Shown: positions 26,230 to 34,295 of the stretch, one piece after another
Layout: every line of letters starts with the position of its first letter
Numbering within the stretch: the first letter of the stretch is position 1
Source of the DNA: Bacteroidota bacterium
GTDB taxonomy: Bacteria; Bacteroidota; Bacteroidia; Flavobacteriales; Flavobacteriaceae
Direction of reading: 5' to 3'
DNA length: 64,000 bases
Assembly (NCBI GenBank): GCA_023434025.1
Contig: JAEYTL010000040.1
Coordinates: 1 to 64,000 of the forward strand
The notes under the pieces: generated by a model
Told to the model about the DNA's origin: nothing
Databases searched by the model: none
The model's input: only the letters and a program-made list of their open reading frames with translations
Position numbers and translations under genes: made by a program

Positions 26230-27669
26230 TTACTTTTTCCGAATAAGCATTAAACCCACAAAAGTCAATAATCCGTTTACGATTAAGATTTCAAAACCAA
26301 AGGCAAATCCAAACCAATCTTTGCTGTATAAATTCAGAATTATTGACGAAATAACGGCAGTAATTGCTACAATTGGTACCCATTTGTCTTTCACATTCCA
26401 TTTAGTAAATAACCCAAAACTGTAAAGTCCCAGTAAAGGACCGTAGGTAAAACCGGCAAATTTTAATACTTTGTCAATGACACTGGCATCTTCTACAAAG
26501 TATTTAAAACCTAAAATAACCAGTACTGAAATAATGACAAACAGTTTGTGAATCTGTTTTCGGATGACCACTTGTTTTGCGGCATTATACCTTTTTTCGA
26601 TTTCTAAGATATCGATGCTGAAAGAGGTGGTCAAAGAGGTCAAAGCACTGTCGGCACTGGAATAAGCCGCTGCTATTAATCCTAAGATGAAGAAAAAAGC
26701 AACCCCGACACCTAAATATTCATTGGCTAAAACGGGAAACAGCTGATCCTTGTGTGCATCAATGTTATATTTCAGGGCATATTCTGTAAATAGCAAGCCC
26801 ATCACTAAAAACATAAAGTTCACCAATGTAAGCACAATCGTAAACCAGAACATGTTTTTCTGAGCATCTTTCAAACTGCGGCAGGTGAGGTTTTTTTGCA
26901 TCATGTCCTGATCTAATCCTGTCATCACAATAGCGATAAACGCACCGGATAAAAATTGTTTCCAAAAATAATCAGGCGAACCCATGTCTTCAAAAAAGAA
27001 GGTTTTGGAAAAATCACTTTCGGCAATAAATCCTGAAAAGGTTGAAATGTTTAGCCCTAAATCCTGTGAAACAATGACGATACAGAATACTACCGAAGCC
27101 AACATAAAAAAGGTTTGCAGTGTATCGGTCCATATAATGGTTTTAATTCCGGATTTGTTGGTATATACCCAAATCAACAGAATGGTGACGCTAACGGTTA
27201 TCCAATAAGGAACATTTAATTTATCGAAAACGAGTGTTTGAAGCACATCAGCCACTAACATCAACCGTAGATTTGAGCCTACTGTTCTGGAAATAATAAA
27301 AAACCAAGCCCCTGTTTTATAAGCATTTCTGCCAAAGCGGTCGCCTAAATAAGTGTAAATAGAAGTGAGGTTCAACCGGTAATAAAGCGGTAGCAAAACC
27401 GTTCCGATTACCAAATAACCTATGATATAGCCTAGGACTAACTGGAAATAAACAAATTGAGAAGCTTCTACTTTTCCGGGAACAGAAATAAACGTAACGC
27501 CGGAAAGCGATGCACCGATCATGCCAAAAGCCACTAAATACCAGGGAGAGTTTTTGTTAGCCTTAAAAAAAGCATCATTGCCTTCGTCTCTTTTACTGAT
27601 TCGTGAAGAGATTAGAATCAGTAAGCCAAAATAGCCCAGAATGAGCAGTAAAATAGAAATCGGTTCCAT
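26230..27669 (-). CDS. Sodium:solute symporter (SSS family)
   Basis: 479 residues, about thirteen membrane segments. Family blocks: FFKANKNSPWYLVAFGMIGASLSGVTFISVPG (about 34-65, the SSS start), LVLGYIIGYLVIGTVLLPLYYRLNLTSIYTYLGDRFG, TDTLQTFFMLASV, TGLDQDMMQKNLTCRSLKDAQKNM (about 251-274), and YSSADSALTSLTTSFSIDIL (about 335). Sodium-site residues in SADSALT are present. The substrate cannot be deduced; relatives move sugars, amino acids or vitamins. Monocistronic on the minus strand. Confidence 0.88.
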   Translation of the reverse strand: MEPISILLLILGYFGLLILISSRISKRDEGNDAFFKANKNSPWYLVAFGMIGASLSGVTFISVPGKVEASQFVYFQLVLGYIIGYLVIGTVLLPLYYRLNLTSIYTYLGDRFGRNAYKTGAWFFIISRTVGSNLRLMLVADVLQTLVFDKLNVPYWITVSVTILLIWVYTNKSGIKTIIWTDTLQTFFMLASVVFCIVIVSQDLGLNISTFSGFIAESDFSKTFFFEDMGSPDYFWKQFLSGAFIAIVMTGLDQDMMQKNLTCRSLKDAQKNMFWFTIVLTLVNFMFLVMGLLFTEYALKYNIDAHKDQLFPVLANEYLGVGVAFFFILGLIAAAYSSADSALTSLTTSFSIDILEIEKRYNAAKQVVIRKQIHKLFVIISVLVILGFKYFVEDASVIDKVLKFAGFTYGPLLGLYSFGLFTKWNVKDKWVPIVAITAVISSIILNLYSKDWFGFAFGFEILIVNGLLTFVGLMLIRKK

Positions 27670-27898
27670 TTGTTATTTTTAATTGGATTGCAAATTACAA
27701 AAAGGAACCGGTATTCCGGTTTTACAAATTATTTTTTTAAACGTAAAAGCAACAGGAGTAATTCTGTATTCGGTTTTAAATTTGATAGCTGTAACATCAT
27801 CATCCAGATTTACAGATAAAAAAATCTTCTTTAAAAAGATCTGTTCATTTTTGATGAAAATTAGAATAAGATCAGATGAAAAACACCCGTTGTGCATT

Positions 27899-28216
27899 AT
27901 TAGTTATGCCACAGATGCACAGATTTTTTATATTTTTATCCGGAAAATTATATTTCAAAGATTTAATCAAATGCAAAGCATTCAATATCCGTGTAATTTG
28001 TACTGATTTTTTAAATTAATCTGCGAATCTGTGGCTAAAAAAATAATTGACTGTAAAATAATACATCAGATTTTTAATGATAATGTATTACGGGTAAATA
28101 CTTATAAATAGTTGATTCTTTTTTAGACGCAAATACACAGATGTAAGTTTAAACTCAATCTGTGAAACACTATATTTATTTAGAAGAAGCAAAAAAACTG
28201 TGTATCTGTGGCTAAT
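27899..28216. repeat. Nested inverted repeats of the CACAGAT type
   Basis: GCCACAGATGCACAGATT (27908-27926 region) is opposed by AATCTGCGAATCTGTGGC at about 28017-28034, and a second pair is formed by AATACACAGATG (about 28132) and CTGTGTATCTGTGGC at about 28199-28213. The 560-nt gap (27670-28231) has no gene. These look like the small non-coding palindromic repeats that are scattered through flavobacterial genomes. Confidence 0.6.
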
Positions 28217-28231
28217 CAATAATGTATAAAA

Positions 28232-28759
28232 TTACTTAAAAATTCCTTCCAAGGGTTTAAGCTGTTCCATGTCGATGTCAGACTTTTGAAGAGCACTCAA
28301 CAGCGTCATAAAATCCTCCGGATTCATTTTGTTGCCTAAAATACGGACAACAGCAAAACCATTTTCGCTTTTACTTCCGTAAAGCACAAATTCTTCAATA
28401 GCATCGTCTTTACCAACAAAATAAACGGCAGCTCCCTCTTTGCCTGAGCCGAATTTCATCAATTGCTGGTATTTTTCGTTTTTTAAAATTTCGTTGACTT
28501 TGGTTCGCTCACCGTCAAATTTAGCCTTGTTTTGTTCATTGAGCTTGAAAGCCAGAATATTCATTTTTTTAAATGTTTTCAACGCTTCCTGCTGTTCGGT
28601 TGTTAGCACTTCCGGTTTAATGTTCAGGATGCTCGGTGACATATCAACTGAAATAAAATCGCTGGATTCTGTATTTTCTACAAAGTATTTTTGCAGGGTA
28701 GGTTCTTTTTTACATGCGATGAAAATCATCAGCAAAAGGGATAAAGCTATTTTTTTCAT
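28232..28759 (-). CDS. DUF4252 lipoprotein
   Basis: 175 residues. Lipobox MIFIAC (Cys 16). The DUF4252 fold is recognisable: FISVDMSPSIL, ILAFKLNEQNKAKFDGERTKVNEIL, YQQLMKFGSGKEGAAVYFVGKDDAIEEFVLYG, FAVVRILGNKMNPEDFM, with a final MEQL helix. It is paralogous to the protein at 30082-30615 in the same cluster. It lies 2 nt after the carboxypeptidase-regulatory-like gene, so cotranscribed. Role unknown; DUF4252 genes often sit beside ECF sigma factors. Confidence 0.82.
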   Translation of the reverse strand: MKKIALSLLLMIFIACKKEPTLQKYFVENTESSDFISVDMSPSILNIKPEVLTTEQQEALKTFKKMNILAFKLNEQNKAKFDGERTKVNEILKNEKYQQLMKFGSGKEGAAVYFVGKDDAIEEFVLYGSKSENGFAVVRILGNKMNPEDFMTLLSALQKSDIDMEQLKPLEGIFK

Positions 28760-28761
28760 AA

Positions 28762-29973
28762 TTATTTATTTTTTAATGTTTGTAAAATTCGCTCTTCATT
28801 TTCTGAAAGCGGAAGCGTATTACTGGTTTCCCAAAAGTTTTCGGAATAATTCATCCCGTTATGATACAGACTTCGTTCTCTGAAATAACTTTCCTTTCCG
28901 GGAAGGGCTGTTACGTTGTCATTAAAATCAGTTACAACCAGATCACTGATGCACATCATACGGTCGTCCATCTGTTTGCCGAATTTGATATGCAAGTCGA
29001 TAATTGATTTTTTATAAGCAGGAATGTACTTTTCATTTACATATTTATATGCCTGTTTAATCTGAATGTCGTGAAGAGCAAACTTGAACAGCAATACGTT
29101 TCTCATTTTTACATATTGTTTATGCTTGTCTGACATTTTTAAATCAATGTCCAATACAATTCTTTGAACCGGATCATAGGTTATTTTTCCTTCAAGAAGA
29201 GCTTCTTTAACGCTGGATTTTGGCATAACATGAATAATTTCAACCGTTTTTCCTTCATGATCCTTTTTGGACCGCAATTCAAAATCATATTTTTCAGAAG
29301 ACTTTTTGTTTGAAATGCCTTCTACTATCTCGTAGCTGAAGAAGCTGTTGGCCGCTTTCTGAATATCAAAAAAAGAATCCAGCTCAGAGAGGTCAAGTTT
29401 CCCTTTTTGTTCAATTTCTCCTTTTTCAGCCAGTTGAAAAGCACGGCTTTGATCAACGATCAGATTAGCTTCAATCTTTGTTTTTCGTTTCGGTTGAAGA
29501 TAAAAATCAATCAAACCGTCGGCAAATTTGGAGTAAGTTCCGTTGATTTTCACAAATTCACGATAGTAGGTTTCCAGTTTGATGTTTTTGTCAAGCTGTT
29601 GTTTTGAATGGTCAAGAATACCCGCTAAAATCTGATTAATGGGTTTGTTGGTTACAATAACTTCCTCCAACGCCATTTCATCGGCTTCCAAATAAATAGT
29701 AAGGGGCTCAGACTTTATATGGTTGACCGAAAAAGTTTGCGTTTTATAACCGATATGGCTGACTTCAATATGTTCAGCATCTTTTGGGATATAAAATTTA
29801 AACGCTCCCTCTTCGTTTGAAATCACACCCTGGGTTGAATTCTGTACAATAATATTGACAAACGGGATTGTTTCCTCCGATACTTTGTCAACAATTTTTC
29901 CTTCGAAAACAAGTGACTGAGCATTTGCAGATAATATAATGAAACTGAAAAGAAATAAATAGATTTTTTGCAT
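28762..29973 (-). CDS. Carboxypeptidase-regulatory-like domain protein
   Basis: 403 residues; signal peptide MQKIYLFLFSFIILSANAQ. Residues 22-105 are a CarboxypepD_reg-like beta sandwich (VFEGKIVDKVSEETIPFVNIIVQNSTQGVISNEEGAF split in two blocks), as in the N-terminus of TonB receptors, but no plug or barrel follows. The rest is a conserved Bacteroidetes module with EVIVTNKP and ILAGILDHSKQQLDKN. Likely periplasmic or surface-attached. It follows a terminator from DUF4252-1 and is followed by DUF4252-2 after 2 nt, so it forms the second transcription unit of the sigma-factor cluster. Confidence 0.75.
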   Translation of the reverse strand: MQKIYLFLFSFIILSANAQSLVFEGKIVDKVSEETIPFVNIIVQNSTQGVISNEEGAFKFYIPKDAEHIEVSHIGYKTQTFSVNHIKSEPLTIYLEADEMALEEVIVTNKPINQILAGILDHSKQQLDKNIKLETYYREFVKINGTYSKFADGLIDFYLQPKRKTKIEANLIVDQSRAFQLAEKGEIEQKGKLDLSELDSFFDIQKAANSFFSYEIVEGISNKKSSEKYDFELRSKKDHEGKTVEIIHVMPKSSVKEALLEGKITYDPVQRIVLDIDLKMSDKHKQYVKMRNVLLFKFALHDIQIKQAYKYVNEKYIPAYKKSIIDLHIKFGKQMDDRMMCISDLVVTDFNDNVTALPGKESYFRERSLYHNGMNYSENFWETSNTLPLSENEERILQTLKNK

Positions 29974-30024
29974 AAGTTGAATAGTGTTCGTTTTTAGTGG
30001 CGGTCAAGGTAAGAATTTCCATAA

Positions 30025-30063
30025 AAAAAACTTTGCCAAAATTGGCTTTTGACAAAGTTTTTT
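30025..30063 (-). terminator. Terminator inside the sigma-factor cluster
   Basis: AAAAAACTTTG (30025-30035) with CAAAGTTTTTT (30053-30063), extended inwards by CAAAA/TTTTG with one mismatch. It lies between the first DUF4252 gene and the carboxypeptidase-regulatory-like gene, and would divide the cluster into two units. Confidence 0.75.
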
Positions 30064-30081
30064 CAAATTTTGTTTCCGAGG

Positions 30082-30615
30082 TTATTTTTTTCCTTTCGAT
30101 GCTTTTTTCAGATCGTCTCCGCCGGGTAGATTCATCTGTTCCGTTAAGGCTGAAATTTCATCTAAGTTAAAGTTTCCGGTTAAGGAAAACAAAACGGTTT
30201 CGTTGTCTTTTGCGTTTCCTTCGATAAACATAAACAATTCTTTTACAATAGAGTCATTGGCACCGGATCGCATGTAGATTTTTACATTTTTACCGCCATC
30301 CGAAACCCGCATTAACTCATCCATTCCTGCTGTTTTCAGATACTTGTCTGTGGTAGAACGCATTTCTGCCGTTTGCTTTTGGCTGGACGTGATAAACACT
30401 TTCAGATTGTCCAGTTTTTTGAGTAGATTGACATATTGTTGTGTTTCCTTGTCATTGGCTTTCACTTTACTCATCATTTCAAACATCTTTTTGTTTACAA
30501 TGATGGTTTTTACATCTTCGGGACCGTCAAATTTGTCGAAAACAGATTGACCGAACATTATTTGAGAAATCAATAATGCTGCAAATACTAATAATGAGGT
30601 TATGATTCTGGACAT
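30082..30615 (-). CDS. DUF4252 secreted protein
   Basis: 177 residues; signal peptide ending at QIMFGQ, without a lipobox Cys, unlike its paralogue at 28232. Family blocks: VKTIIVNKKMFEMMSKV, YVNLLKKLDNLKVFITSSQKQTAEMRS, MDELMRVSDGGKNVKIYMRSG, LFMFIEGN, FSLTGNFNLDEISALTEQM. It ends KKASKGKK. It starts 4 nt after the anti-sigma-like gene and would be cotranscribed with the sigma factor. Function unknown; probably a periplasmic output or sensor of the sigma system. Confidence 0.82.
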   Translation of the reverse strand: MSRIITSLLVFAALLISQIMFGQSVFDKFDGPEDVKTIIVNKKMFEMMSKVKANDKETQQYVNLLKKLDNLKVFITSSQKQTAEMRSTTDKYLKTAGMDELMRVSDGGKNVKIYMRSGANDSIVKELFMFIEGNAKDNETVLFSLTGNFNLDEISALTEQMNLPGGDDLKKASKGKK

Positions 30616-30619
30616 TTTT

Positions 30620-31078
30620 TTATTTTTTAAAGATTAAATTTTTTGAGTTTTCGTATTCATGAATATAATTAACACTTTCCATGCCAATGTTGACTTTTTC
30701 TGATAAAAGAGCCAATACTTTTTGCGTTTCTTCAAAGGCTTCTTCCGGTGTTTCAAAAGACCCTAATTCGGTATGGGCAACTTGGGGTGAGGGGGTTGGC
30801 TTGTAGTTTAAAAAGGTAAATGTGCCGATTAAAAAGACTACACTTGCGGCAAGGCTTATCCGGGCAACCGTCAATCGTTTTTTAGTTTTTAAGGATAGCG
30901 TTGGCTTAAATTCTTCTTCTTTTTCGGCAGTAAGATACACAAAAAGTGGTTTGTAATGCTCTAAATGTGCGGCAACCTGTTCGGTTGAAAAGTACTGTTT
31001 CAACTGAATTTCTTCTGCGGTAGTCGTTTCTCCTTCGAAGTATTTTTCGAGTAATTGTTCAATGTTAGCTAATTCCAT
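30620..31078 (-). CDS. Putative anti-sigma factor, single-pass membrane protein
   Basis: 152 residues. The N-terminal part (LANIEQLLEKYFEGETTTAEEIQLKQYF) has the helical EGETTxAEExxL pattern seen before the membrane helix in many Bacteroidetes anti-sigma proteins. One membrane segment, LAASVVFLIGTFTFLNY (about 75-93), separates it from a short outer part with PEEAFEETQKVLALLSEKV. Its start overlaps the sigma gene stop by 14 nt. Binding to the sigma factor is inferred from order and topology, not from a clear zinc-binding motif. Confidence 0.7.
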   Translation of the reverse strand: MELANIEQLLEKYFEGETTTAEEIQLKQYFSTEQVAAHLEHYKPLFVYLTAEKEEEFKPTLSLKTKKRLTVARISLAASVVFLIGTFTFLNYKPTPSPQVAHTELGSFETPEEAFEETQKVLALLSEKVNIGMESVNYIHEYENSKNLIFKK

Positions 31079-31574
31079 ACTGATGGGTTTTAGTCATTTT
31101 TTCTTTAATTGTTTTTCGTGCCCGGGACAGGCTAACCCTGACCGCTGTTTCATTCATATCGAGTATTCTGGCAATTTCTTCAAATTCATATTGTTCAATA
31201 TCCCGCATCTGAATAATCAGTTTTTGTTGTTCAGGCAGTTCATTAATCATTCTTTCAACCCAGTTCCAACTGTCCCGATCCTCCACCTTTTTGTCTAAAG
31301 AAGCCTCTTTCGAAGTAAAATTGTTGTGCACAATCTTCAGATTGGATGCTCTTTTTGACTTTAACTGATCCAAACAGTAATTTTTGGTCATTGTCATGGC
31401 AAAAGCCTCTACACTCGAATAATTTTCTAAACCGTTTTTCTTGTCCCACAACTTCACCAGAATATCCTGTGTAGCGTCCTGAGCTTCTTCGTTACTCACC
31501 AGCAAACGCTTAGCAAGTCTGAAAACCTTGTCTTTAAAAGGAGCTATCAGTGTTATAAACTCATTCTGGTTCAT
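31065..31574 (-). CDS. RNA polymerase ECF sigma factor
   Basis: 169 residues. Region 2: FRLAKRLLVSNEEAQDATQDILVKLWDKK (about 17-46) with the DATQDILVKLW core. Region 4: LPEQQKLIIQMRDIEQYEFEEIARILDMNETAVRVSLSRARKTIKEKM (about 115-160), a clear helix-turn-helix. It is the first gene of a cluster with a membrane protein and DUF4252 proteins. It should direct polymerase to its own target promoters in response to an envelope signal. The divergent gene at 31690 lies 115 nt away. Confidence 0.92.
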   Translation of the reverse strand: MNQNEFITLIAPFKDKVFRLAKRLLVSNEEAQDATQDILVKLWDKKNGLENYSSVEAFAMTMTKNYCLDQLKSKRASNLKIVHNNFTSKEASLDKKVEDRDSWNWVERMINELPEQQKLIIQMRDIEQYEFEEIARILDMNETAVRVSLSRARKTIKEKMTKTHQYGIS

Positions 31575-31689
31575 CAGTCAGGTTTAAAATACGGTTATAA
31601 TGTCAAGACGAATAACAATCTTTTTTGTTACAAAGAAATTGAAAATAAAACGAAAGTTATTAAATTTACGTTCTTAAAAAGAAAATGCT

Positions 31690-33141
31690 ATGAAATTAGT
31701 TGTAAAATCAGCTTTATGGATGATGTTTTCACTTTTGATCTTTCAATCGTGCGAAGATATTGACGATAAGCCCGTTCCATCAGAACTGGAAGTAAAAGAT
31801 TTTATCTGGAAAGGGTTAAACCTCTATTACCTCTGGCAGGCAGATCAGCCCAAATTAGCAGACGATTTATTTGCGACCCAACGGGATTTGAACACTTTTC
31901 TGGAAGGGTACGAAACACCGGAAGCCCTGTTTAGCGATCTGAAAGTTGCTCCTGCTATCGATCGTTTTAGTGTAATGTTCAGTGATTACAGAGTGTTGGA
32001 AAATGCCCTACAGGGAGGTTTCAGAACCAATGGGATTGAGTTCAGCCTTCGTTATAAAGATAATACCCAGACTGATATTTTTGGTTATGTGCGTTATGTC
32101 CTGCCTAATACCAGTGCTTCAAATCAAGGAGTAGCAAGAGGGATGGTTTTTTACGCAATCAATAATATCCAGCTGACAGCATCCAATGAATCGTTGTGGC
32201 GTGCTGCCTTTGGAGAAGATACATATACGTTGCAATTTGCAGATTATGACGGAGGAAACATTACGCCAAACGGTATTTCATTAAGTTTTGCCAAAGCACA
32301 ATATAATGAAAATCCGGTCTATTTAACCAATGTAGTTGAACTGGATGACAAGCGAATCGGGTATATCATGTATAACGGATTTTATTCCAGTTACGAAACG
32401 CAGTTGAATCAGGCTTTTGCCCAGCTTAAAGCAGCGGATGTTACCCATCTGGTACTTGATTTACGCTATAATTCAGGGGGATCGGTTGATACGGCTACCC
32501 GGTTGGCCAGCATGATAACCGGGCAGTTTAACGGTCAGGTTTTTGCCAAACAGGTGTGGAACCAGAAAGTAATGAATTATTTAAACCAGACAAATCCGGA
32601 ACAATTGTTGAACAGGTTTACCAACCAACTGGCAAACGGGAACACAATCAATAGTTTAGGATTGCAAAAAGTGTATGTGTTAACCACCGGTATCACAGCG
32701 TCTGCCAGTGAGTTGATTATTAATGGTTTAAAACCTTATGTCAGCGTTGTTCAGATCGGAACAACCACAACCGGTAAGAATGACGGTTCTATTACATTAT
32801 ATGATTCGCCCACTTTCGGCTCTCAAAACAGAAACCCGAATCATCGTTATGCAATGCAGCCTTTAGTGCTTAAAATAGCAGATAAAAACGGTAACGGAGA
32901 ATACCAGAACGGTCTGAATCCAACTATTGAACAAGCTGAAAATATTGCAGATCTCGGTGTTTTAGGCAATCAGAATGAGCCGTTCTTCAATACGGCAATC
33001 AATGATATTTTAGCCAATGGACGGGTAAGTAACCGTTTTACAGAACCGAACAGCTTGCAGGTAGATAACAGTAAATCAATGCGTAAACTGGGTAATGAAA
33101 TGTATCTGGAAAAAGTGCCGGAAGGCATTTTTCAACATTAA
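31690..33141 (+). CDS. S41 family peptidase lipoprotein (C-terminal processing peptidase type)
   Basis: 483 residues. Lipobox FQSC (Cys 21). An N-terminal helical part (KDFIWKGLNLYYLWQADQPKLADD) is followed by a PDZ-like region, then the S41 core: LVLDLRYNSGGSVDTATRLASMI, the catalytic Ser in VLTTGITASASELIINGL (about 330-350), and the Lys in IGTTTTGKND. The Ser/Lys pair is intact. Peptidase or tail-cleaving activity in the cell envelope is likely. It reads away from the sigma-factor gene and ends in a bidirectional terminator. Confidence 0.88.
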   Translation: MKLVVKSALWMMFSLLIFQSCEDIDDKPVPSELEVKDFIWKGLNLYYLWQADQPKLADDLFATQRDLNTFLEGYETPEALFSDLKVAPAIDRFSVMFSDYRVLENALQGGFRTNGIEFSLRYKDNTQTDIFGYVRYVLPNTSASNQGVARGMVFYAINNIQLTASNESLWRAAFGEDTYTLQFADYDGGNITPNGISLSFAKAQYNENPVYLTNVVELDDKRIGYIMYNGFYSSYETQLNQAFAQLKAADVTHLVLDLRYNSGGSVDTATRLASMITGQFNGQVFAKQVWNQKVMNYLNQTNPEQLLNRFTNQLANGNTINSLGLQKVYVLTTGITASASELIINGLKPYVSVVQIGTTTTGKNDGSITLYDSPTFGSQNRNPNHRYAMQPLVLKIADKNGNGEYQNGLNPTIEQAENIADLGVLGNQNEPFFNTAINDILANGRVSNRFTEPNSLQVDNSKSMRKLGNEMYLEKVPEGIFQH

Positions 33142-33160
33142 CCCGCAAAAATCAATCATA

Positions 33161-33200
33161 AAAAAAGAGAATGTTTATTTTGGTAAACATTCTCTTTTTT
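33161..33200. terminator. Bidirectional terminator
   Basis: AAAAAAGAGAATGTTTA (33161-33177) pairs with TAAACATTCTCTTTTTT (33184-33200), a perfect 17-bp stem with a 6-nt loop, between the S41 gene and btuG. Confidence 0.9.
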
Positions 33201-33216
33201 ATTCCTGCTATAAACG

Positions 33217-34290
33217 TTAATCGTTAAAGTAAAACCCTGCCGGAATTACTCCTACCGTTTCCTGCTGTAATAAAGTTCCGGACAACGAGTAAACGTAAAC
33301 CTTACCGTTTGAATTGTAATCAACAGCATCACCAACATAAATCTTATTGTCTTCTACGGCAAAACTGTAAACCCCATAAACACCCTGGGCTGTTGTGCTG
33401 AAAATTGGAGCAGAAGGTAAGCTTGTAGCAGTTAAAGAAGCTTTGTAAACAGCAGCGTCGATTGTGTAATAAAATTGACCGTCTTCCTCAACTAAATTAG
33501 AAGGATGTTCGGATCCGCCAAATTCAAAAGTGCTGATAACCGTATTGTTGGCTAAATTGATTTTGGTCAGTTTTCCAATGGTTTCATCATTTGTCCAGGC
33601 CGGTTTTCCGCCGGATAAAACATACAACGTATTATTCTCAATAAATAAAGAGTTAGGAGCATCACCCACCGGAATCGAAGCGATAACCGTATTAGTAGCA
33701 GAACTGATTACAGAAACGGTTTGTCCGAAACCATGTCCTCCCTGATGAGCCACATACAGATTGCCGTTTTCTTCTGTAATTCGTTCCGGACCTTCCACTA
33801 CCGGAATGGTTGATGAAACACTATAGGTAGAAAGATTTAAAACAGCTACATAATCATCTTCTTCATCGCCGGCATCTCCCCAATTGGTTACATATCCTTT
33901 TCCGTTAGCAAAAGCAATGTATCTCGGGTTGTCCAGTCCGGAAGAAACCGTGGTAATGTGTTCCAGTGTATACCGGTTAATAACTTGAATGGTGTTTGAC
34001 AGGTTCATCACGACAAATGCTTTGTCCTGATAAAAACCAATATCCTGTCCGGTATCGCCCAGTTCGATGGTCGGATTAACCGTTGAAAAGGCATTGCTTT
34101 GAAAACGTTCGAAATCATTAGACCAATAGGAAACAGAACTGTTCCCGGATCCAAAGTTTCCTTGGTTCAAAATCAACACACCGTGATCATAATCGCCCAG
34201 TGGTAAATCAACAAAGTCGTCGTCATCGCTGCAGGAAGTAAACAACCATACACTGGCTAAGGCTAAAAGAGAAAGCTTTTTGAAGTTCAT
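33217..34290 (-). CDS. btuG: BtuG-like B12-binding beta-propeller lipoprotein
   Basis: 357 residues. Lipobox FTSC (Cys 20) followed by SDDDD, a lipoprotein exported to the outer face in Bacteroidetes. The rest is a beta-propeller of the YncE/DUF5074 type with repeats such as VINRYTLEHITTVSSGLDNPRYIAFANGKGYVTNW, VISSATNTVIASIPVGDAPNSLFIENNTLYVLSGG and INLANNTVISTFEFGG. The protein is similar in size and arrangement to BtuG of Bacteroides thetaiotaomicron, which captures cobalamin at the surface and passes it to BtuB. Its gene lies 5 nt after btuB and is covered by the upstream cobalamin riboswitch. Assignment rests on fold and context. Confidence 0.75.
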   Translation of the reverse strand: MNFKKLSLLALASVWLFTSCSDDDDFVDLPLGDYDHGVLILNQGNFGSGNSSVSYWSNDFERFQSNAFSTVNPTIELGDTGQDIGFYQDKAFVVMNLSNTIQVINRYTLEHITTVSSGLDNPRYIAFANGKGYVTNWGDAGDEEDDYVAVLNLSTYSVSSTIPVVEGPERITEENGNLYVAHQGGHGFGQTVSVISSATNTVIASIPVGDAPNSLFIENNTLYVLSGGKPAWTNDETIGKLTKINLANNTVISTFEFGGSEHPSNLVEEDGQFYYTIDAAVYKASLTATSLPSAPIFSTTAQGVYGVYSFAVEDNKIYVGDAVDYNSNGKVYVYSLSGTLLQQETVGVIPAGFYFND

Positions 34291-34295
34291 TTTTA

